The notes beneath the pieces are model-generated. The model had not been told where the DNA came from and did not search any database. It worked only from the letters and a program-made list of their open reading frames with translations. Below are positions 57,853 to 64,000 of a DNA stretch of 64,000 nucleotides, piece by piece. Origin of the DNA: an uncultured Oscillospiraceae bacterium. Its GTDB lineage: Bacteria; Bacillota; Clostridia; Oscillospirales; Ruminococcaceae. Both the position numbers and the translations under genes were made by a program. Positions within the stretch are counted from its first letter, which is position 1. Each line of letters starts with the position of its first letter. The stretch spans positions 1 through 64,000 of the forward strand of contig CAKSEC010000005.1 in NCBI GenBank assembly GCA_934446355.1, in the 5' to 3' direction.

Positions 57853-59343
57853 ATGGACTTACTGAAAGAAAACGAACGGGGTGCGGCAAAGGCTGCCGCA
57901 AAGGTAATGATGATAACCGGCGCAGTTTTCGTGCTGGTGCTGGTACTGAATATGGTCGGCATATTCAAGGTAGATACCGCAACTATGGTCGGCGCGTTTA
58001 TTATCGGAGAAATACTGCTTTTCGTGCCGGCGCTGATAGTGAATGTCCTGAAAAAAGAAGGCGATTGGGTAAAATATGCGATAATGGCGTGCTCAGTGGC
58101 GTTTACCATTATACTTTCGATAACGCTGTCATATCATGCAGTTATATTGTTTGTCTACCCCATAGCTATAGCCAGCCTGTTCTTTTCGGGAAAGCTGAAT
58201 ATAATCGCAACAGTGCTGACCATTGTCGGCGTATCCGGCGGACAGTTTCTTGCATATTCGCTGGACCTTGTGACCGACCACAACTTCACTGATGTGAAAA
58301 GGCTTGTCGTATACGGCATAGTGCCCCGTGCGCTGGTGCTTATCAGCATTTCGGCGATATTCATTATGCTGTGCAAGCGCACAAGTTCCATGCTCGGAAG
58401 TCTGATGGGCGCAGAGCAGCAGCGTCTTATGCGTGAGAAATCTCTTGAGGTATCCGAGCGGCTTCTGTCGGCGGTCGATGAACTTGACCATATCGCACTG
58501 ACCTCAGCCGAAGCCAACCGCAGTGTTTCTGCAGAAACCTCAAAGGTCATGAAGGACAGCGACGAGAATACAAGGTACATAATGTCTGTCGGAAGCAGCA
58601 TGGCTCAGATATCCGAAAGCCTGAAAAGCCTGTCGGATATGAGCCTTGCTATCTCCGGACTTATTGACGAAACCGACAAGATAACAGCGGAAAGCAGCGA
58701 GAAGATAGCCGCCGCTTCCGGCAGCATGGACGAGATAAGCCACAGCAGCGAGCAAAGCAGGGAGATAATCGAGAAGCTTTCTGCGCAGTCAAAGCAGATA
58801 ATCGACATAACCAAGGTCATCGCCGGTATATCCTCGCAGACGAATATACTTGCGATAAACGCTTCTATCGAGGCTTCGCGTGCTGGTGAGGCAGGAAAGG
58901 GCTTTGCAGTCGTTGCAGGCGAGATAAAGTCGCTGTCTGAAAAGACAAAGGTGGCAGCGGCGCAGATCGACGGCATTATCACAGATGTAGCAGAAAATAT
59001 CGCTGGCACTGTAAAGGCGATGGAGGGCAGCTCCACGCTCACACATCAGGGAATGGACAGCATGGAGCAGATGAAAGGCTCTGCCGGCCGTCTGGTCGAG
59101 GCAAACAAGGAGATATCCCGCAATATCGCAGAGATGAACAAGATAATCGCAAGCGTTGCGGCAAACGGCGAGAGCGTGTCCTCAGAACTTAACAACGTCA
59201 GCAGGAACATCGAGAGCAACAGTGCGGCGGTCCAGCAGGTAGCAGCTGCGATAAAGGAAAACAGCGCAGGAACTGAGAATCTCGGAACGATGGTCAGGGA
59301 CATCAAAGCTATGTCGATGGAACTTGAAATACTCTCAAAATAA
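57853..59343 (+). CDS. Methyl-accepting chemotaxis protein with six-helix membrane sensor
   Basis: 496 residues: about six membrane helices to residue 175 (no large extracellular domain), then a cytoplasmic coiled coil with the conserved signalling tip (SSQTNILAINASIEASRAGEAGKGFAVVAGEIKSLSEKT). A HAMP domain is not obvious. It would act on CheA through CheW. No other chemotaxis or flagellar gene is in the window. GGAGG lies before the start. The TetR gene just upstream may regulate it. Confidence 0.88.
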   Translation: MDLLKENERGAAKAAAKVMMITGAVFVLVLVLNMVGIFKVDTATMVGAFIIGEILLFVPALIVNVLKKEGDWVKYAIMACSVAFTIILSITLSYHAVILFVYPIAIASLFFSGKLNIIATVLTIVGVSGGQFLAYSLDLVTDHNFTDVKRLVVYGIVPRALVLISISAIFIMLCKRTSSMLGSLMGAEQQRLMREKSLEVSERLLSAVDELDHIALTSAEANRSVSAETSKVMKDSDENTRYIMSVGSSMAQISESLKSLSDMSLAISGLIDETDKITAESSEKIAAASGSMDEISHSSEQSREIIEKLSAQSKQIIDITKVIAGISSQTNILAINASIEASRAGEAGKGFAVVAGEIKSLSEKTKVAAAQIDGIITDVAENIAGTVKAMEGSSTLTHQGMDSMEQMKGSAGRLVEANKEISRNIAEMNKIIASVAANGESVSSELNNVSRNIESNSAAVQQVAAAIKENSAGTENLGTMVRDIKAMSMELEILSK

Positions 59344-59344
59344 T

Positions 59345-59378
59345 ACAATTAGGAACAGAAAGTCAACAATTAGGAACA
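59345..59378 (+). promoter_or_regulatory. AgrA/LytTR-type direct repeat
   Basis: ACAATTAGGAACA occurs twice (59345-59357 and 59366-59378), 21 bp apart. The core ACAATTAGG-N12-ACAATTAGG matches in form the direct repeats bound by AgrA-like LytTR regulators (ACAGTTAAG-N12-ACAGTTAGG). It ends six bases before the -35 box. Confidence 0.65.
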
Positions 59379-59383
59379 CTTTA

Positions 59384-59412
59384 TTGACTTTTCCGTATAT
59401 TTCCGTTATACT
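59384..59412 (+). promoter_or_regulatory. Promoter of the unknown 93-residue gene
   Basis: TTGACT (59384-59389), 17-bp spacer, TATACT (59407-59412), directly behind the LytTR-type direct repeat. Confidence 0.7.
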
Positions 59413-59501
59413 TTAGTTATGATACTGCTTTGCTTCATGCGGCGTGGTATTGTAATAACCAGAACGGCTGTCAAGCCGTGCTGAATAAAGCGAGGCGGAA
59501 A

Positions 59502-59783
59502 ATGAAACGGGATTTTCAGTTCTTCGATAACAGGATCGTTGATTATAAGAAAGCGGGCGATACGCTCACGCTGTTCTGTATATATGGAATGCACGAGAAG
59601 TGGCGCACCTGCTTCTATAATGTCAGTGCGCTGCTTGGCGAGGATAAGCTTATCGGCAGCATAATTTCGTTCCTTGGGTATGAAGTACCCCGCAGCGGAT
59701 ACACGCTGTTCTTCCGCAATTCAGACGGCACGGCGTTCATCTCTACGCCTGAGCATTGGCAAAGGCTGCAGGGGTGGGAATAA
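59502..59783 (+). CDS. Unknown 93-residue protein under a LytTR-type site
   Basis: 93 residues, not recognised: MKRDFQFFDNRIVDYKKAGD, then TLTLFCIYGMHEKWRTCFYN and FFRNSDGTAFISTPEHWQ. It is soluble, without signal peptide, and mixed in charge. GAGGCGG lies before ATG 59502. The upstream region holds a consensus-like promoter and an AgrA-type direct repeat, suggesting control by one of the LytTR regulators. The stop codon is two bases from repeat copy C. Confidence 0.65.
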   Translation: MKRDFQFFDNRIVDYKKAGDTLTLFCIYGMHEKWRTCFYNVSALLGEDKLIGSIISFLGYEVPRSGYTLFFRNSDGTAFISTPEHWQRLQGWE

Positions 59784-59785
59784 TT

Positions 59786-60050
59786 CAGGCTGTCGATAAA
59801 GGCACATCTGCGTCGTGAGGTGAAAACCTCTAATGCGCAGCGTCGTGCTGCGCTCTGGGTTTTCACTTGTGGCGTCCTGCCACAACAAGCATTTCGGCAG
59901 GCACAAGCAGGACGCTTGTGCCGCTGCCCCAAAAGCCCGACACGATGTCGGGCAACTAAGGGCAGCCTGAACAAAGCCTAGCCGAAATGCCGTTTCCTAG
60001 CATCTGCACCTTTCTCACCACCCTGAAGAAGATACTTTTTCAATAAACAG
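59786..60050 (+). mobile_element. Structured repeat family, copy C (full length)
   Basis: 265 bp, nearly identical to copy B over its whole length, with the same internal stems and the same left end CAGGCTGTCGATAAA; the right end is TTTTTCAATAAACAG. GAATAATT precedes it at 59778-59785 and recurs at 60054-60061, three bases beyond the element, so a target duplication is possible but offset. It starts two bases after a stop codon and is in sense orientation. Confidence 0.85.
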
Positions 60051-60062
60051 TAAGAATAATTT

Positions 60063-60091
60063 AAGTGGCTGCACGTTAAATGCAGCCACTT
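60063..60091 (-). terminator. Terminator of pflA
   Basis: AAGTGGCTGCA (60063-60073) pairs with TGCAGCCACTT (60081-60091). The T-rich tract on the minus strand is short. Confidence 0.6.
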
Positions 60092-60107
60092 TGTATTTTA
60101 AGGGGAA

Positions 60108-60872
60108 TCACTTGCCCTGACAGGCGTATTTCCCTGCACCAAGACGTCTTTGCGCATTGTCTATACGCTCCGGCGTTGGCGGTGCGGTGTCCTCCAGCGA
60201 ATACTTTATCCCAAGGTTCTCCCACTTGAACTTGCCGAGCGTATGATAGGGAAGCACCTCGACCTTCTGGACGTTTTTCAGAGTGCCTATGAACTCTGAA
60301 AGCTTGTCCAGATCCTCGTCAAAGTCGGATAATCCGGGCACTAACACGTGTCTTATCCAGACCGGCTTGCCGATGTCGCTGAGATACCGAGCCATGTCGA
60401 GAATATTCTCGTTTGAGAAGCCCGTGATGTCCTTGTGACGCTGCGGATCTATCTCCTTGATGTCGAGCAGCAGCAGGTCGGTGTATTTCATCAACTCTTG
60501 GAACTGCGGGAAGAAAGGCTCTTCATGGGTAAAAGGATTGCCGGCGGTGTCGATACAGGTGTTTACGCCCTCTGCCTTTGCCTTTTTGAACAGGTCAAGC
60601 ATGAAGTCCATCTGCAGCAGCGGTTCTCCGCCGCTTACGGTAATGCCGCCGTCCGACTTCCAGTAGCTTTTATAGCGGAGGGCTTTCTTCAATATTTCAT
60701 CGGCTGTCATGTCGGTGCAGCTTGAATCGCCCTCCATGCTCCACGTGTCGGGATTATGGCAGAAGCGGCAGCGCATACGGCAGCCCTGCGTGAATACTAT
60801 GAACCTGACGCCCGGTCCGTCTGCAGCACCGAAGCTTTCGGTGGAGTGGATACGTCCTTTTATCTCGCTCAT
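60108..60872 (-). CDS. pflA: Pyruvate formate-lyase activating enzyme (radical SAM)
   Basis: 254 residues with the 4Fe-4S cysteines C31, C35 and C38 (GCRMRCRFCHNPDTW) and the SAM-binding GGEP motif (ITVSGGEPLLQ). PflA cuts S-adenosylmethionine to make the glycyl radical on PflB. ATG 60870-60872 has AGGAGG close upstream. It follows pflB in the same direction with an 85-base gap that contains a hairpin, so partial co-transcription is likely. Confidence 0.96.
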   Translation of the reverse strand: MSEIKGRIHSTESFGAADGPGVRFIVFTQGCRMRCRFCHNPDTWSMEGDSSCTDMTADEILKKALRYKSYWKSDGGITVSGGEPLLQMDFMLDLFKKAKAEGVNTCIDTAGNPFTHEEPFFPQFQELMKYTDLLLLDIKEIDPQRHKDITGFSNENILDMARYLSDIGKPVWIRHVLVPGLSDFDEDLDKLSEFIGTLKNVQKVEVLPYHTLGKFKWENLGIKYSLEDTAPPTPERIDNAQRRLGAGKYACQGK

Positions 60873-60901
60873 TGTTCCTCCTAAAATATTATATAATATA
60901 G

Positions 60902-60931
60902 CTGACAGCACTGCCTGTGCAGTGCTGTCAG
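60902..60931 (-). terminator. Hairpin between pflB and pflA
   Basis: CTGACAGCACTGC (60902-60914) and its exact reverse complement (60919-60931) around a four-base loop. No T tract follows leftwards, so it may be an RNA-stability or partial-termination element. Confidence 0.55.
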
Positions 60932-60957
60932 TTTTATGATAATTAAGCGTAACCTAA

Positions 60958-63210
60958 TTACAGAGTTGCGTGGCAGGTTCTGGAGATAACGTCCATCTGC
61001 TGCTCCTTGGTGAGGTCGATGAACTTAACTGCATAGCCTGATACACGGATAGTGAAGTTTGCGTACTCTTCCTTCTCAGGGTGCTCCATAGCGTCGATAA
61101 GCTTTTCCTTACCGAATACGTTTACGTTGAGGTGGTGTGCGCCCTTGTCGAAGTAACCGTCGAGGATATTTACAAGGTTAGTTACCTGCTCGTCCTCGCT
61201 GTGACCGAGTGCGTCGGGGTTGATGGTCTGAGTATTGGAAATACCGTCAAGTGCCCACTCGTAAGGAAGCTTTGCAACGGAGTTGAGCGAAGCCAGCAGA
61301 CCGTTCTTCTCTGCACCGTAGGAGGGGTTTGCGCCCGGAGAGAGCGGCTCGCCTGCCTTACGTCCGTCAGGAAGGGAAGCGGTAGCCTTACCGTATACGA
61401 CATTAGATGTGATGGTAAGGATAGATGTGGTAGGCTCAGAATCACGATAAGTGTGGCACTGCTTGAGCTTCTTGAGGAATGTGCCGAGCAGCCATACTGC
61501 GATATCGTCTGCACGGTCATCGTCGTTGCCGTAGCGGGGGAAGTCGCCCTCGGTCTCGAAGTCAACAACAACGCCGTCCTCGTCACGGATAGCCTTTACC
61601 TTAGCGTACTTGATAGCGGACAGTGAGTCAACTACGTGAGAGAAGCCTGCGATACCGGTAGCGAATGTACGTCTTACGTTGGTGTCGATAAGAGCCATCT
61701 CTGCTGCTTCGTAGTTGTACTTATCGTGCATATAGTGGATAAGGTTCAGGGTGTGAACATAGATGCTTGCGAGCCATGTCATCATTGCGTCGTACTTCTC
61801 CATTACCTCGTCATAGTCGAGATACTCGGAGGTGATGGGTCTGTATGCAGGACCTACCTGTACCTTGGTCTTTGCGTCGATACCGCCGTTGATAGCGTAC
61901 ATCAGGCACTTTGCGAGGTTTGCTCTTGCGCCGAAGAACTGCATCTCCTTACCGGTCTGTGTTGCGGATACGCAGCAGCAGATGGAGTAATCGTCGCCCC
62001 AAACAGGACGCATAACGTCGTCGTTCTCATACTGAATAGAGGAGGTACGAACAGAGATAGCTGCAGCATAACGCTTGAATGTTTCAGGCAGCTTGTCGCA
62101 GTAAAGAACCGTCATGTTGGGCTCAGGGGAGGGACCCATGTTTTCGAGGGTGTGCAGGAAACGGAAGTCGTTCTTTGTTACCATAGAACGGCCGTCCTGA
62201 CCCTTACCGCCGATAGACAGGGTAGCCCATACCGGGTCGCCGGAGAACAGTTCGTTGTAAGAGGGGATACGTGCGAACTTGACCATTCTCAGCTTGAGTA
62301 CGAGGTGGTCGATGAGTTCCTGAGCCTCAGCCTCGGTCAGAGTGCCGTTGTCGAGGTCACGCTTGATATAGATATCAAGGAATGTTGAGATACGGCCGAT
62401 GGACATTGCTGCGCCGTTCTGGGTCTTGATTGCTGCGAGGTAGCCGAAGTATGTCCACTGAACAGCCTCTCTTGCGTTAGCTGCGGGCTTGGAGATATCG
62501 CAGCCGTAGGAAGCAGCCATTACCTTCATCTGCTTGAGTGCGCGGATCTGGTCGGAAAGTTCCTCACGCTGACGGATAACGGAATCTCTCATCTTACCGT
62601 TGCCGCAGTTTGCAAGGTCGTACTGCTTAGCTTCAACAAGTCTGTCGATACCGTAAAGAGCGATACGTCTGTAGTCGCCTACGATACGGCCTCTGCCGTA
62701 TGTATCGGGCAGACCGGTGATGATCTTGTTCTTTCTTACTGCACGCATTTCAGGTGTGTATGCGTCGAAAACGCCCTGATTGTGAGTCTTGTGGTATTCT
62801 GTGAATATCTTGTGCAGCTCAGGGTCGGGAGTGTAGCCGTATGTTGTGCAGGCTTCCTCAGCCATCTTGATACCGCCGAACGGCATGAACGCTCTCTTGA
62901 GGGGCTTGTCTGTCTGCAGACCAACAACCTTTTCGAGGTCCTTCATCTCAGGGTCGATGTAGCCCGGCTCGTGGGAAGTGATACCGGAAACGATATGTGT
63001 ATCCATATCCAGAACGCCGCCCTTTGCGCGCTCCTCCTTCTGAAGCTGCTGCAGCTTGCCCCACAGCTTGTTGGTGGAATCTGCAGGACCCTGCAGGAAT
63101 GACTCGTCGCCGTCATAGGGTGTGTAGTTGTGCTGGATAAAATCGCGTGTGTTTATTTCTTCACGCCAAATGTCGCCCTTAAAGCCTTTCCATTGTTCGA
63201 AATTTGCCAT
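60958..63210 (-). CDS. pflB: Formate C-acetyltransferase (pyruvate formate-lyase)
   Basis: 750 residues, full length. The active-site cysteines are C412 and C413 (SICCCVSATQTG) and the glycyl radical residue is G725 (RVSGYAVKF), both in the usual places. It converts pyruvate and CoA to formate and acetyl-CoA in anaerobic fermentation. ATG 63208-63210 follows GGAGG by about 10 bases. Codon use is notably uniform, as in highly expressed genes. The activase gene is next downstream. Confidence 0.97.
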   Translation of the reverse strand: MANFEQWKGFKGDIWREEINTRDFIQHNYTPYDGDESFLQGPADSTNKLWGKLQQLQKEERAKGGVLDMDTHIVSGITSHEPGYIDPEMKDLEKVVGLQTDKPLKRAFMPFGGIKMAEEACTTYGYTPDPELHKIFTEYHKTHNQGVFDAYTPEMRAVRKNKIITGLPDTYGRGRIVGDYRRIALYGIDRLVEAKQYDLANCGNGKMRDSVIRQREELSDQIRALKQMKVMAASYGCDISKPAANAREAVQWTYFGYLAAIKTQNGAAMSIGRISTFLDIYIKRDLDNGTLTEAEAQELIDHLVLKLRMVKFARIPSYNELFSGDPVWATLSIGGKGQDGRSMVTKNDFRFLHTLENMGPSPEPNMTVLYCDKLPETFKRYAAAISVRTSSIQYENDDVMRPVWGDDYSICCCVSATQTGKEMQFFGARANLAKCLMYAINGGIDAKTKVQVGPAYRPITSEYLDYDEVMEKYDAMMTWLASIYVHTLNLIHYMHDKYNYEAAEMALIDTNVRRTFATGIAGFSHVVDSLSAIKYAKVKAIRDEDGVVVDFETEGDFPRYGNDDDRADDIAVWLLGTFLKKLKQCHTYRDSEPTTSILTITSNVVYGKATASLPDGRKAGEPLSPGANPSYGAEKNGLLASLNSVAKLPYEWALDGISNTQTINPDALGHSEDEQVTNLVNILDGYFDKGAHHLNVNVFGKEKLIDAMEHPEKEEYANFTIRVSGYAVKFIDLTKEQQMDVISRTCHATL

Positions 63211-63348
63211 CTTTCTAATACCTCCATTAGTTCTCATGGGCATATTTTATTGACCTGCAACGGCCAAGTGCCGCAAAACTGTGCTGTTATGCGAAGTTTT
63301 GAGCCTGATTTGGGCAAAATGCACTCACCGTTCAGTCAACCTGTCAAC

Positions 63349-63377
63349 ATTATAACATATACAAGTCCTAAAGTCAA
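63349..63377 (-). promoter_or_regulatory. Promoter of pflB
   Basis: Read leftwards: TTGACT (63372-63377), 17-bp spacer, TATAAT (63349-63354). The leader is about 130 bases. The A/T-rich stretch 63378-63617 beyond it shows no gene. Confidence 0.75.
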
Positions 63378-63617
63378 GAGTAATTTCTGATTTTACAAAA
63401 AAAATACTGACCTTGATTTAGAATTTACAGTGATTTTGAACGCTCAAACCACTATATATGGTAGTTAGCCTGAACGAACAAGTTGCGCGGACTAATCAAA
63501 ATATTCCAGCTATATGGCATATGTAATTTTCACAGCACAAATATATCATTTGCTACATAGCATTTTAGCTTAAATTCTGATAAAAAAATAACAATTTTTG
63601 TTCATCATACTTCCAGT

Positions 63618-64000
63618 TTATCGACCGCAGACTATATTCGTGACAGTCAGCACCGCTCCGTCCACTGTAAAACTCACCTCATATCCCGCAAAACTCATCG
63701 TATAGCTGCGCAGCGGGTCTGAGATATATTGCGGGCGAGGGTCCTGCGCAAGAACTGCGATAAGCGCGCTGCGGCGTTCCTCAGGGAATTTCGCCGCCAT
63801 TGAAACTGGCAGCACGACATCTAGTACGCCCTCCTGCTGTGCGAGCGCAAAACCGTTCGCGGCTTCGGGGTGACTATCGACATAGGGAAGATATGGCTTG
63901 ATGTCATAAATCGGAGTTCCGTCCATCAGGTCCGCCCCCGACAGATGCAGAACTGTTCCGTCAGGTGTTCCGTGCTCAACGCTGTCAAGCCTGACGCAGC
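63618..64000 (-). CDS. trmO: tRNA (N6-threonylcarbamoyladenosine-N6)-methyltransferase TrmO/TsaA, 3' part
   Basis: The last 127 codons; the gene runs off the right edge. CVRLDSVEHGT, then VLHLSGADLMDGTPIYDIKP and YLPYVDSHPEA are the core of the TsaA/UPF0066 domain, which methylates t6A at position 37 of threonine tRNA using S-adenosylmethionine. The C-terminal segment (ISDPLRSYTMSFAGYEVSF) matches the second domain seen in TrmO. With TcdA elsewhere in the window, both are position-37 tRNA modifiers, but they are not linked. Confidence 0.88.
   Translation of the reverse strand, partial: CVRLDSVEHGTPDGTVLHLSGADLMDGTPIYDIKPYLPYVDSHPEAANGFALAQQEGVLDVVLPVSMAAKFPEERRSALIAVLAQDPRPQYISDPLRSYTMSFAGYEVSFTVDGAVLTVTNIVCGR

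Noticed and set aside
61636..62388. Long plus-strand frame (250 codons) opposite pflB
   Set aside because: It is the mirror of a highly biased coding gene; composition and lack of start signals show it is a shadow.

Overview
The window looks like a chromosomal segment of a gut or rumen Ruminococcus-type Firmicute (Oscillospiraceae). The basis is an AbrB-type SpoVT, two GH5 cellulases that each carry a family 2-like cellulose-binding module, pyruvate formate-lyase with its activase, vegetative promoters of the TTGACA-17-TATAAT type in front of many genes, and a HrcA/CIRCE-type heat-shock site. The genus is an inference; no rRNA gene is present.

Layout. 1-98 is the start of spoVT. 99-5000 holds a LysR-controlled redox cluster (truncated SDR, Fe-alcohol dehydrogenase, aldo/keto reductase, cupin, flavodoxin), bounded on the left by a long foldback repeat. 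5-9.5 kb is an XRE regulator with a two-subunit ABC exporter. 9.65-14 kb is an Fbp-type iron ABC transporter whose binding protein is broken, then a beta-CASP-like metallo-hydrolase. 14-17.6 kb is a TetR-controlled ECF transporter in which both ATPases and the T subunit are one polypeptide. 17.7-19.7 kb is a membrane-anchored CBM2-GH5 cellulase. 21-23.2 kb is a BlaI/M56 pair with two clear operators. 23.5-31 kb has two AgrA/AgrC-like (LytTR plus GHKL) systems around a TetR/hydrolase cluster with decayed members. 31.2-36 kb is an ECF sigma factor operon encoding an ABC-2 transporter. 36-42 kb has an acyltransferase, an RNA methyltransferase, an H1-tail/SCP2 protein and a secreted CBM2-GH5 lipoprotein. 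42-46.6 kb is carB, tRNA-Leu with a tandem hairpin array, and hsp20. 46.6-54.7 kb has a two-component system, a TyrA/PepF operon and a DHH phosphoesterase. 54.9-64 kb has TcdA, an M50 peptidase, an AIM24-like protein, a TetR regulator with a chemoreceptor, PflA/PflB and the 3' part of trmO.

The least ordinary material is non-coding. (1) A family of 130-267 bp structured repeats (23332-23461, 25928-26194, 59786-60050, and 53434-53616 reversed, plus a remnant near 41980) has imperfect terminal inverted repeats. Three copies start 1-2 bp after a stop codon, in the same orientation as the gene they follow, and the diverged copy keeps one stem by compensatory change. (2) Directly downstream of tRNA-Leu there are two tandem 79-nt modules, each with two hairpins; loops and linkers are conserved while stems change compensatorily. 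(3) A roughly 170 bp foldback element sits where an SDR gene loses its C-terminus. (4) A two-half-site AgrA-like direct repeat lies upstream of an unknown 93-aa gene.

Several genes carry internal deletions or chimeric joins (SDR, iron-binding protein, second alpha/beta hydrolase, AKR/DUF1893), which indicates local gene decay or, less likely, assembly faults. All assignments come from reading the sequence; no database search was run.
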